The notes below the pieces were generated by a model. That model searched no databases, was not told the origin of the DNA, and saw only the letters and a list, made by a program, of their open reading frames with translations. A stretch of 5,813 nt of DNA, taken from assembly GCA_013813615.1 (NCBI GenBank), contig JACCRJ010000431.1:1-5813 (forward strand). The letters run 5' to 3'. Position numbers and translations under genes: made by a program. How positions within the stretch are numbered: the stretch's first letter is position 1; each line of letters starts with the position of its first letter. Shown piece after piece: positions 1-5,810 of the stretch. This DNA comes from Lautropia sp. (GTDB taxonomy: Bacteria; Pseudomonadota; Gammaproteobacteria; Burkholderiales; Burkholderiaceae_E).

Positions 1-112
1 GCGCAATCCAGCGCGACAGGCGCGGCCTCATGAAGTCGACCGTCGGCCTCAGGGGCCTGATGGTCCCGTCCGTACGAACGAGATCGGTGACGTCTTCTGC
101 TTTGCCGTTCAT
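1..112 (-). CDS. pgpA: Probable phosphatidylglycerophosphatase A, N-terminal fragment cut by the window edge
   Basis: The ATG at 110-112 overlaps the thiL stop codon (ATGA), and the frame stays open for 37 codons to the window edge. It reads MNGKAEDVTD at the start and PTVDFMRPRLSRWIA at the end. PgpA removes the phosphate from phosphatidylglycerophosphate in the inner membrane to give phosphatidylglycerol. In the family a variable N-terminus is followed by a segment like xxFLLxxPxxFIAxGFGSGL. The last 15 visible residues fit the beginning of that segment, but the diagnostic GFGSGL motif would fall just outside the window. The assignment rests mainly on the very common thiL-pgpA neighbourhood and the stop/start overlap. 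No Shine-Dalgarno is visible, so translation would depend on coupling to thiL. Confidence 0.6.
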   Translation of the reverse strand, partial: MNGKAEDVTDLVRTDGTIRPLRPTVDFMRPRLSRWIA

Positions 113-1122
113 CCGGAAAAATGATCGAATCCGGTTGCTTCAACGGGCGCGGTCTTCCCGTCCCGGCCAGTCAGCAGGATACCGCTTCCCACGCGGATCC
201 GACCGATCATTCTTGCCGTCGGGCACAGCGCCCTGATGGCCTGATGGTCCTGCGGCAAGGCAGTGAACAGCAGCTCATAGTCGTCCCCACCTGACAACGC
301 CTGCGACAACGCCTGCGTCGCGGGCAGATGCGCCAGGCACGGGTCCACCGGGATGTCTTCGGCCGTCAGTTCCGCGCAGAGCTCCAAGGCGCCTGAAGAG
401 GCCGCGAGCACATGACGCAGGTCGCCCGCCAGTCCGTCGGAAAGGTCGATGGCGGCGCGGGCGATTCCCCGCAGTTGCTGCCCGAGTTCGAGTCTGGGTT
501 CCGGCCAGTCCAGCCGGCGCGCGGCGGACTCGTGCGGACCGCTGCCGGTAATGCCCTGCCGCCGCCACTCGACCGCCAAGGATGCGCCACCCAGAGGCCC
601 GGAAACCCACACCTCGTCCCCCGGCTGGGCGCGGTCGCGACGCAGCGCCTGGGCAGCGGGCACCTGTCCCATCACGGTGATCGAGATTGCGAGGGGCCCC
701 CGGGTCGTGTCGCCGCCGACCAATGGACATCGGTACCGCGCCGCCAGGCTGAACATTCCGCCGCAGAACCCCCGCAGCCAGTTCTCGTCGATGGCGGGCA
801 ACGCGATCGCCAGCGTGAAGCCGAGAGGCTGCGCGCCCATCGCAGCGAGATCCGAAAGATTGACCGCCAGCGCCTTGTGCCCGATCGCCGCCGGCTCGGT
901 GCCGGCAAAGAAATGGCGTCCTTCGATCAGCATGTCGCTCGACACTGCCAACAACTGCCCGGGCTCCGGCGGCTGCAGGAGGGCGCAGTCGTCGCCGATC
1001 CCGAGGACAACGGCGCCTGCGCCAGTACCACCGTCGGCGGCGTCTGCTCCGGATCCGCCACCTGCACCCGGCGACGATGCGCCTCGCAGGAAATACCGCC
1101 TGATCAGCTCGAACTCACCCAT
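109..1122 (-). CDS. thiL: Thiamine-monophosphate kinase
   Basis: ThiL phosphorylates thiamine monophosphate with ATP to give the cofactor thiamine diphosphate. From the ATG at 1122 the protein has 337 residues and starts MGEFELIRRYF, matching the E. coli opening MACGEFSLIARYF. An in-frame TTG at 1140 would add six residues without similarity and is less likely. Motifs in order are LGIGDDCALL (40-49), VSSDMLIEGRHF (60-71), KALAVNLSDLAAMGA (83-97), LVGGDTTRGP (134-143), AIDLSDGLAGDL (224-235), SGGDDYELLF (277-286) and the terminal GFDHF. The Mg-ATP acidic residues (D44, D45, D138, D229) are present, so an active enzyme is expected. Between RRYF and GIGDD lies a Gly/Ala-rich stretch about 17 residues longer than in E. 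coli. No clear Shine-Dalgarno precedes either start. The TGA stop overlaps the next ATG. Confidence 0.96.
   Translation of the reverse strand: MGEFELIRRYFLRGASSPGAGGGSGADAADGGTGAGAVVLGIGDDCALLQPPEPGQLLAVSSDMLIEGRHFFAGTEPAAIGHKALAVNLSDLAAMGAQPLGFTLAIALPAIDENWLRGFCGGMFSLAARYRCPLVGGDTTRGPLAISITVMGQVPAAQALRRDRAQPGDEVWVSGPLGGASLAVEWRRQGITGSGPHESAARRLDWPEPRLELGQQLRGIARAAIDLSDGLAGDLRHVLAASSGALELCAELTAEDIPVDPCLAHLPATQALSQALSGGDDYELLFTALPQDHQAIRALCPTARMIGRIRVGSGILLTGRDGKTAPVEATGFDHFSG
293..316 (-). repeat. Perfect 12-bp tandem duplication within thiL
   Basis: The plus-strand unit gacaacgcctgc occurs twice back to back. It encodes the doubled QALS in QALSQALSGGDD of ThiL. The E. coli protein has QALRWALSGG at the same place with the same length, so the repeat does not insert residues. 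Confidence 0.7.
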
Positions 1123-1146
1123 GGCGCAAACCGATGACAAGGGATA

Positions 1147-1752
1147 TCAGCGGCTGGCCGCTGCTTCCGTCGCGCGGATGCTGCCGGCGAGCTTGTCGAG
1201 CACGCCGTTGACGTACTTGTAGCCGTCGGTGCCGCCGAAGCTCTTGGCGAGCTCCACCGCTTCGTTGATGACGACCCGGTACGGAATCTCCTGGTGACGC
1301 AGCAGCTCATAGCAGCCGATCATCATGGTCGCCCGTTCGACCGGGCTGAGGTGCGCGACTTCCCGATCCAGGAATGGCAGGATCAGCCGGTTGATCTCCT
1401 CGGCCTCGCGGATCACCCCATGCAGCAGGGCCACGAAGTGCGCGCGGTCCGCGCGTTCGAAGCCGGGGCTGCTCTCGATGTGCGCCTGCACGGCGCCGCC
1501 GCTCTCGCCGGAGAGGAGCCATTGGTAAAGGCCCTGCATCGCGAGTTCGCGGGATCGCCGTCGCGCACTGCGCACGCTCGGCCTGGCTGCGGCGCGGGAC
1601 TTCGACCCCGGCCCCGCGGCCTTGCCGCCTGCCGCTCCGGCGCCCTGCCCGCGGGGCAGCGTGCCGGGAGTATCGCCGGCATGGCTGACTTTTTCGGCTT
1701 TTTCGGCTTTGTCGGCTTTGTCGGCGTCGCCGGCTTCGTCGGATGGGTTCAT
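1147..1752 (-). CDS. nusB: Transcription antitermination factor NusB, with a long low-complexity N-terminal extension
   Basis: NusB binds NusE (ribosomal protein S10) and boxA RNA, supporting antitermination during rRNA transcription. The conserved all-helical core starts near residue 61 with [20 protein letters not shown]. It continues through [35 protein letters not shown] and [18 protein letters not shown], and ends with [16 protein letters not shown]. The core alone is about 140 residues, the usual full size of the family, so residues 1-60 are extra. That extension is acidic and lysine/alanine-rich at first ([12 protein letters not shown], residues 10-21), then Gly/Ala/Arg-rich. It is encoded in part by a 9-bp tandem repeat. 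ATG 1752 is chosen because of a GAGAGAG motif 9 bases upstream and a 25-base gap to ribH. An internal GTG at codon 60 (first base 1575) would give a normal-sized 142-residue protein. Core identity is sure; the start is less so. The stop is 24 bases before the preferred thiL start. Confidence 0.95.
   Translation of the reverse strand: MNPSDEAGDADKADKAEKAEKVSHAGDTPGTLPRGQGAGAAGGKAAGPGSKSRAAARPSVRSARRRSRELAMQGLYQWLLSGESGGAVQAHIESSPGFERADRAHFVALLHGVIREAEEINRLILPFLDREVAHLSPVERATMMIGCYELLRHQEIPYRVVINEAVELAKSFGGTDGYKYVNGVLDKLAGSIRATEAAASR
1689..1742 (-). repeat. 9-bp tandem repeat coding for the Ala-Asp/Glu-Lys stretch of NusB
   Basis: Six consecutive 9-base units are readable. On the plus strand they are ctttttcgg twice, ctttgtcgg twice, then two diverged units, cgtcgccgg and cttcgtcgg. 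On the coding strand each good unit encodes one Ala-Glu-Lys or Ala-Asp-Lys triplet, so changes in unit number would keep frame. Paired identical copies suggest recent duplication by slippage. Confidence 0.8.
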
Positions 1753-1761
1753 GCGCAGGCG

Positions 1762-1768
1762 CTCTCTC
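1762..1768 (-). promoter_or_regulatory. Probable ribosome binding site for the long form of nusB
   Basis: GAGAGAG on the minus strand ends 9 bases before the ATG at 1752. The match is partial but well placed in the 25-base ribH-nusB gap. It is the main evidence that translation begins at 1752 rather than at the internal GTG at 1573-1575, which has only a weak CCAGG upstream. Confidence 0.4.
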
Positions 1769-1777
1769 GTTCGCGCA

Positions 1778-2260
1778 TCAATTGTGTGGATCTTCGGCGA
1801 TCGACTCGATCACTGCGGCAAGCGTGGCCATTTCCACCGCCACGCGCGCGGCCTCGGCGCCTTTCTCTGCGGCGCGGGCCATCGCCTGCTCTTCGGTATA
1901 GGTGGTGAGGATCGCGTTGGCGACGGGGATCCCGAGCTCCAGCGCCACGCGGGACACTCCGGCTGCGCTCTCGTTGGCGACAACCTCGAAGTGGTAGGTC
2001 TCGCCCTTGACGACCGCACCGAGTGCAATCAGCACATCGAACTCGCCTGACCGTCCCAGCTGCAGCAGCGCCGTCGGGATCTCCAGCGCCCCCGGAACGC
2101 TGCATAGCAGGGTATCCGCCTCCGCCACGCCGAGCGCAAGGAGCTCGGCCAGACAGGCTTCGCGCAAGGCATCGCCGATGGCCGGATTGAAACGAGCCTG
2201 GACCACGCCTACCCGCAGGTCGGCGCCGTCCCGGCCACCGGAAATCAGATCTACAGTCAT
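1778..2260 (-). CDS. ribH: 6,7-dimethyl-8-ribityllumazine synthase
   Basis: The 160-residue protein condenses dihydroxybutanone phosphate with 5-amino-6-ribitylaminouracil to form the lumazine substrate of riboflavin synthase. These enzymes assemble as pentamers or 60-meric capsids. The sequence carries QARFNPAIG (21-29), with aromatic F24 at the ring-stacking position, then SVPGALEIP (54-62) and [20 protein letters not shown] (79-98). H90 is at the catalytic histidine position, and [12 protein letters not shown] (118-129) places R129 at the phosphate-binding arginine position. Both fall two residues after His88 and Arg127 of the Bacillus subtilis enzyme, so the site looks intact. The [14 protein letters not shown] segment is of betaproteobacterial style. 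The ATG overlaps the stop of the preceding gene by four bases, and its partner enzymes are encoded directly upstream. The stop is 25 bases before nusB. Confidence 0.97.
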   Translation of the reverse strand: MTVDLISGGRDGADLRVGVVQARFNPAIGDALREACLAELLALGVAEADTLLCSVPGALEIPTALLQLGRSGEFDVLIALGAVVKGETYHFEVVANESAAGVSRVALELGIPVANAILTTYTEEQAMARAAEKGAEAARVAVEMATLAAVIESIAEDPHN

Positions 2261-3480
2261 TGGTGTCGAACCCTTTGTTCTTGCGTCTTTTCCATGTCCA
2301 CGGTACCTGCGCCTTTCAGGCTGGAGGCTCCGGGGTCCGCCCCCTCCCCGCCTTGCGCGCCGTCCTCGGCAAAGCCGGTGACCTCGAGATCGAAGCCGGT
2401 CATGCTCGGCATCCGCCGCGGATGGGCCAGCAGGCGCATCTTGCGCACGCCGACGTCACGCAGGATCTGCGCACCGATGCCGTAGGTCCGCAGGTCCATC
2501 GCTTCTCCGTGCGGGCGTGCCGGCGAGCTCAGCAGGCTGCCGCTGTCCGTCTCACACCACCCGCTTGCCTGCGAAAACAAGGCCTCGGCGGCAGGCGCAC
2601 AGTTCAGCATGATCAGTGCTCCTTCGCCGTAAGCCGCAATTGCCTTCAATGCACTTTGCACGCTCCACGAATGCGTGCCGCCGTCGCTGATGATCAGGTC
2701 CAGCGGCGAGAGCGGCTCGTGCACCCGCACCAGCGCCTCGCGCTGCGGGGAAATACGTCCCGCCACGAGGGCGAGGTGGGGCTGCCCGCTCGGCTTGTCC
2801 CGATAGACGAGCAGATCGAAGTCGCCGCAAGCGGTAGCGACGCGGCGCTGGTGCAGCCGCTCCACCAGGCTTTCATGGGCGCTTCGGTAGTGGATCAGGT
2901 CCGCGATGGTGCCGATCTTGAGGTTGTGGGTCTCGCTGAAGGCGAGCAGGTCAGGCAGCCGCGCCATCGTGCCGTCGTCCTTCATGATTTCGCAGATCAC
3001 CGCCGCCGGCGTGAGTCCGGTGAGTGCGCCCAGGTCGCAGCCGGCCTCGGTATGCCCGGCACGCACCAGCACGCCGCCGTCCCTGGCCATGATCGGGAAG
3101 ATATGACCCGGCTGAACCAGGTCCGACGGCTTCGCGTCCCGGGCCACGGCCGCCTGCACGGTCCGGGCGCGGTCGGCGGCAGAGATGCCGGTGGTGACGC
3201 CCTGCGCGGCCTCGATCGACATCGTGAAGTTGGTGCCGGTGCGATTGCCGTTCAGCGTGGTCATCAGCGGCAGGTTGAGCTGCCGGCAACGCTCGAGCGT
3301 CAGCGTCAGGCAGATCAGCCCGCGCGCATGGCGGGCCATGAAATTGATGGCGTCCGGCGTGACGAAGTCACCCGCCAGCAGCAAGTCTCCCTCGTTCTCC
3401 CGATCCTCTTCATCGATCAGGATCACCATCTTGCCGGCCTTGAAGTCGGCAAGTATTTCCTCGGTGCTTGCTAGTGCCAT
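2257..3480 (-). CDS. ribBA: 3,4-dihydroxy-2-butanone-4-phosphate synthase with a degenerate GTP cyclohydrolase II-like domain (RibBA/RibBX type)
   Basis: The 407-residue protein has two parts. Residues 1-205 are a complete dihydroxybutanone phosphate synthase, which turns ribulose 5-phosphate into the four-carbon unit used by RibH. Visible motifs are [15 protein letters not shown] (23-37, metal ligand region E28/E30), TNFTMSIEA (83-91), [37 protein letters not shown] (H143) and [16 protein letters not shown] (E164). Residues 210-370 resemble GTP cyclohydrolase II in fold-bearing segments such as [20 protein letters not shown] (329-348). However, the zinc-binding Cys triad and the RQEGRNIGL segment are absent; their places hold [19 protein letters not shown] and [11 protein letters not shown]. 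Cyclohydrolase activity is therefore predicted lost, as in the hybrid variant described from Shewanella as RibBX. The start at [10 protein letters not shown] fits the family. A low-complexity tail (about 371-407) ends in an ATGA overlap with ribH. ribB would be an equally fair name. Confidence 0.94.
   Translation of the reverse strand: MALASTEEILADFKAGKMVILIDEEDRENEGDLLLAGDFVTPDAINFMARHARGLICLTLTLERCRQLNLPLMTTLNGNRTGTNFTMSIEAAQGVTTGISAADRARTVQAAVARDAKPSDLVQPGHIFPIMARDGGVLVRAGHTEAGCDLGALTGLTPAAVICEIMKDDGTMARLPDLLAFSETHNLKIGTIADLIHYRSAHESLVERLHQRRVATACGDFDLLVYRDKPSGQPHLALVAGRISPQREALVRVHEPLSPLDLIISDGGTHSWSVQSALKAIAAYGEGALIMLNCAPAAEALFSQASGWCETDSGSLLSSPARPHGEAMDLRTYGIGAQILRDVGVRKMRLLAHPRRMPSMTGFDLEVTGFAEDGAQGGEGADPGASSLKGAGTVDMEKTQEQRVRHQ
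2271..2277 (-). promoter_or_regulatory. Probable ribosome binding site of ribH inside the ribBA tail
   Basis: The minus-strand sequence CAAAGGG ends 10 bases before the ribH ATG at 2260. It is a moderate Shine-Dalgarno match lying within the last codons of the ribBA-type gene. Together with the ATGA stop/start overlap at 2257-2260 it suggests coupled translation of the two genes. Confidence 0.4.
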
Positions 3481-3541
3481 GGGTCCGATTGTAAGGGTGC
3501 CCGTGGAGCGGTTGAGCGGGTGCCCATGCCGGCTGATTGTG
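3481..3541 (-). other. 61-base ribE-ribBA spacer with repeated GGGCACCC and a possible -10 element
   Basis: This is the only non-trivial intergenic stretch in the window. On the minus strand it contains two copies of GGGCACCC (3518-3525 and 3495-3502) separated by 15 bases, then TACAAT at 3488-3493, only 7 bases before the ribBA ATG. TACAAT is one mismatch from the sigma-70 -10 consensus, but the region 17 bases upstream reads CTCAAC and is a poor -35. There is no Shine-Dalgarno sequence before the ribBA ATG. The spacer is too short for an FMN riboswitch, and no U-rich run follows the repeats, so it is not an intrinsic terminator. A weak internal promoter is possible but unproven. Confidence 0.35.
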
Positions 3542-4192
3542 TCAGGTGCTCAGGAGGCCCGGCTTCTGTTCGACCTGGGACGCGGCGGTATCGACGGCCC
3601 GCATGCGGTCCAGGTAGCGCGCGATCATATCCACCTCGAGGTTGACACCCGCTCCCGGGACGAGCGCCTTCAGCGTCGTCACCGCAAGCGTATGCGGGAT
3701 CAGGTTGACCGACAGGACGCAGCCCTCCGGCACATCCGTCACCCGGTTGATCGTCAGGCTCACGCCGTTGAGCGTCACCGATCCCTTGAAGACCAGGTAC
3801 CGCGCAAACGACAGCGGCGCCTTGACGTCCAGCGTCCAGCTCTCGGCGACCGGCTGGAATCGGGTCACCGTGCCGACGCCGTCTATGTGCCCGGAGACCA
3901 GATGACCGCCGACCCGGTCCGTGAGCCGCATCGCCTTCTCGAGGTTGACCGGGCCCCTGCCGTCGAGGCCGACGGTGCGGGCCAGGGTTTCACCGGAGAC
4001 GTCGAAATCGAACCCACCGCCCTCGACGGCCACCACCGTCATGCAGGCGCCCTGCACGGCGATCGAATCCCCCGGCGCAACATCGCTCAGCCCGAGCGCC
4101 GGCGCGTCTACATGCACCCGCAATCCGGCATCGGGGCCGAGCGACTCCAGATGAGTGATGGCGCCTACGGCCGCTACGATACCGGTGAACAT
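3542..4192 (-). CDS. ribE: Riboflavin synthase, alpha subunit
   Basis: The 216-residue product catalyses the final step, the dismutation of two 6,7-dimethyl-8-ribityllumazine molecules into riboflavin and the pyrimidine precursor, which is recycled by RibH. It shows the tandem lumazine-binding repeats of the trimeric enzyme. Repeat one (about 1-97) starts MFTGIV and has VQGACMTVV (46-54), with C50 at the conserved cysteine position, and SGETLARTVGL. Repeat two (about 98-195) has LVSGHIDGVGTV, KGSVTLNGVSLTIN (136-149), LIPHTLAVTTL (164-174) and VNLEVDMIARYLDRM, with D188 at the conserved acidic position. The start is fixed by MFTGIV, whose F2 is part of the active site in this family. The ATG is preceded by a TGAGG motif that overlaps the ribD stop codon. 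The symbol ribC is also used for this gene. The last 20 or so residues are a variable tail. A 61-base spacer separates it from the next gene. Confidence 0.97.
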   Translation of the reverse strand: MFTGIVAAVGAITHLESLGPDAGLRVHVDAPALGLSDVAPGDSIAVQGACMTVVAVEGGGFDFDVSGETLARTVGLDGRGPVNLEKAMRLTDRVGGHLVSGHIDGVGTVTRFQPVAESWTLDVKAPLSFARYLVFKGSVTLNGVSLTINRVTDVPEGCVLSVNLIPHTLAVTTLKALVPGAGVNLEVDMIARYLDRMRAVDTAASQVEQKPGLLST

Positions 4193-4201
4193 GCGGCTGC
4201 G

Positions 4202-4206
4202 CCTCA
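4202..4206 (-). promoter_or_regulatory. Ribosome binding site of ribE overlapping the ribD stop codon
   Basis: On the minus strand TGAGG lies 9 bases before the ribE ATG at 4192, and its TGA is the ribD stop codon. GAGG matches the Shine-Dalgarno consensus. The arrangement suggests that ribosomes finishing ribD can re-initiate on ribE, which would keep the two enzymes in step. Confidence 0.55.
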
Positions 4207-5316
4207 GGCGGCCGGCGAGTCGGACAGCAACCGTGCGCGCAGCCGGAGGTCGTCGCCCACCCGGTCCACGTCCAGCCAGCTCAGCCTCACCCTGCTTTCG
4301 AGGTCTGCAGCCGGCGGCAGATTGAACAACTGCTGGCCCTGGCCGAGCAATGACGGCGCGAGGTAAACCAGCAGTTCGTCGACGCAGCCCGCTGCGATCA
4401 GCGATCCGTTGAGCTTGTGGCCGGCTTCGATGTGCAGCTCATTGAGCTCGCGCCGGCCGAGCTCGCGCCATGCGGCGGGCAGATCGACCTTGCCGCGCTC
4501 ATCCGGCAGCGAAACGAGCTCGCAGCCAGCTTCCTGGAGCCGCGCTGCGCGTTCCGCGCCGACTGCGGCAACCGGCAATGCGTGAATCACGATCACCTTC
4601 GAATCCCGCAACAGTTCGGCCGCCGGGTTTACCTCCAGCCGGGAATCGATCAGCACCTTCGCCGGTTGTCGCGACGTCGGCACGCCGCGCACCGTCAGGT
4701 GCGGGTTGTCGGCCTTCACCGTGCCGATGCCGGTCACGATCGCGCAGGCTCGGGCGCGCCAGCGGTGGCCGTCCGCGCGCGCCGCCTCGGAAGTTATCCA
4801 TTTGCTGCGGCCGTCCGGCAGTGCCGTAATGCCATCGAGAGAGGCTGCGATCTTCAGGCGCGTCCACGGCGTGCCGCGGGTCATGCGCGACACGAAACCG
4901 ATGTTGAGTTCGATCGCCTCCTGCTCCATCAGACCGCAGCGCACGTCGATACCGGCAGCGCGCAGGCGCTCCAGCCCTTGCCCGTTCACCAGCGGATTCG
5001 GGTCTTCCATGGCGGCGATGACACAGCCGACGCTAGCCTCGATCAGGATGTCGGTGCACGGCGGCGTGCGGCCCTGGTGACTGCAAGGCTCGAGCGACAC
5101 ATAGACGGTTGCTCCCTTGGCCTTGCCGCCGGCTTGGGCCAACGCCAGGAGCTCGGCATGCGGCTCACCGGTCTGGCGATGCCATCCTTCGCCCACCACC
5201 TGCCCGTCGCGCACGATGACGCAACCAACCCGCGGATTCGGCGTGGTGGTGTACATGCCGTTCTTCGCCAGCACCAGCGCACGGGCCATCAGGGCGCGGT
5301 CGGAATCGCTATACAT
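4204..5316 (-). CDS. ribD: Bifunctional diaminohydroxyphosphoribosylaminopyrimidine deaminase / 5-amino-6-(5-phosphoribosylamino)uracil reductase RibD
   Basis: This 370-residue protein carries out the deamination and the NADPH-dependent side-chain reduction that follow GTP cyclohydrolase II in riboflavin synthesis. The N-terminal cytidine-deaminase-like domain (about 1-145) has the zinc site H53-A54-E55 and C78/C87 in PCSHQGRTPPC, plus TTTPNPRVGCVIV near residues 23-35. The C-terminal reductase domain (about 150-367) has LKIAASLDG (154-162), KWITS (172-176), GTVKADNPHLTVR (198-210) and IEAGHKLNGSL (296-306). All expected catalytic motifs are present, so both activities are predicted intact. 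The ATG at 5316 gives the usual spacing to the ALMARALVLA helix; an in-frame ATG at 5289 would cut into it and is less likely. No strong Shine-Dalgarno is visible in the 14-base gap after nrdR. The stop lies 11 bases before ribE. Confidence 0.97.
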   Translation of the reverse strand: MYSDSDRALMARALVLAKNGMYTTTPNPRVGCVIVRDGQVVGEGWHRQTGEPHAELLALAQAGGKAKGATVYVSLEPCSHQGRTPPCTDILIEASVGCVIAAMEDPNPLVNGQGLERLRAAGIDVRCGLMEQEAIELNIGFVSRMTRGTPWTRLKIAASLDGITALPDGRSKWITSEAARADGHRWRARACAIVTGIGTVKADNPHLTVRGVPTSRQPAKVLIDSRLEVNPAAELLRDSKVIVIHALPVAAVGAERAARLQEAGCELVSLPDERGKVDLPAAWRELGRRELNELHIEAGHKLNGSLIAAGCVDELLVYLAPSLLGQGQQLFNLPPAADLESRVRLSWLDVDRVGDDLRLRARLLSDSPAA

Positions 5317-5330
5317 GACGGTGCGTTGCG

Positions 5331-5810
5331 TTAGGAGCCTGTCGGCGTTGGGCAGGCTTTGCCCGGACGAATCTCGTTGATCGCATCGGCGAAGGCTTCG
5401 ATGTCCTCGAACTTTCGGTAGACCGAGGCAAACCGGATGTACGCGACCTTGTCCAGCTTGCGCAGTTCATCCATGACGAAGCCGCCGATGGTGGCACTTG
5501 GCACCTCCTTCAGCCCCAGCTTGAAAATGAGGCTCTCGACGCGGTCGACGGCGCCTTCGAAATCTTCCTTGGTGACCGCACGCTTGCGCAGCGCGAGGCG
5601 GATGGAGAATTCGAGCTTGGCGCGTTCGTAGTCCTCCCGACCGCCGTCGTTCTTGATCACCGCCGGCATCGAGAGCTCGATCCGTTCATAGGTGGTGAAG
5701 CGCCTGTCGCATCCGGCGCAGCGGCGACGGCGACGGATGCTGTCGCCGGTCTCGGCAACACGCGTCTCCATCACCTGGGTATCGCCGTGATTGCAGAAGG
5801 GACAGTGCAT
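5331..5810 (-). CDS. nrdR: Transcriptional repressor NrdR (ribonucleotide reductase regulator)
   Basis: The 159-residue product is a full-length NrdR. This family senses ATP/dATP through an ATP-cone domain and represses ribonucleotide reductase operons by binding NrdR boxes. The sequence opens with MHCPFC, and the zinc ribbon cysteines are C3, C6, C31 and C34. A basic stretch (residues 26-30, RRRRR) and RRFTTYE (36-42) follow, as in the family. The ATP-cone spans about residues 49-139 and includes [20 protein letters not shown] near its end. The ATG start is certain because the family begins with MHCPFC; only three bases lie upstream, so its promoter and ribosome binding site are not visible. 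The tail after about residue 145 is slightly longer than in the E. coli protein and ends in a poorly conserved [11 protein letters not shown]. The stop is 14 bases before ribD, which suggests cotranscription. The regulator's targets are not in this window. Confidence 0.97.
   Translation of the reverse strand: MHCPFCNHGDTQVMETRVAETGDSIRRRRRCAGCDRRFTTYERIELSMPAVIKNDGGREDYERAKLEFSIRLALRKRAVTKEDFEGAVDRVESLIFKLGLKEVPSATIGGFVMDELRKLDKVAYIRFASVYRKFEDIEAFADAINEIRPGKACPTPTGS

Noticed and set aside
293..316. 12-bp tandem duplication in thiL as a recent insertion
   Set aside because: The E. coli protein has the same length at this spot (QALRWALSGG), so the repeat most likely reflects codon-level similarity of two helical QALS turns, not an insertion.
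1123..1140. TTG start for thiL at 1140
   Set aside because: It adds six residues (MSSVCA, reading the TTG as Met) without family similarity, whereas the ATG at 1122 begins exactly at the conserved GEFxLIxRYF segment. Neither has a good ribosome binding site, so this rests on homology.
3495..3525. Intrinsic terminator formed by the GGGCACCC repeats
   Set aside because: The central bases mismatch on the transcribed strand and no run of U follows, so termination here is unlikely.
3481..3541. FMN riboswitch ahead of ribBA
   Set aside because: The spacer is only 61 bases, far too short for the multi-stem RFN element, and its conserved sequence blocks are absent. One could lie upstream of nrdR, outside the window.
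2260..4366. Long open frames on the plus strand (393-404 codons) opposite ribBA and ribE
   Set aside because: They lie antisense to genes with clear family motifs, show no recognisable domains and are rich in Arg, Pro and His. This is typical of shadow frames in GC-rich DNA where stop codons are rare.
4417..5334. A 305-codon plus-strand frame opposite ribD
   Set aside because: It is fully antisense to an intact RibD with all zinc and reductase motifs, and its translation shows no recognisable fold, signal or motif.
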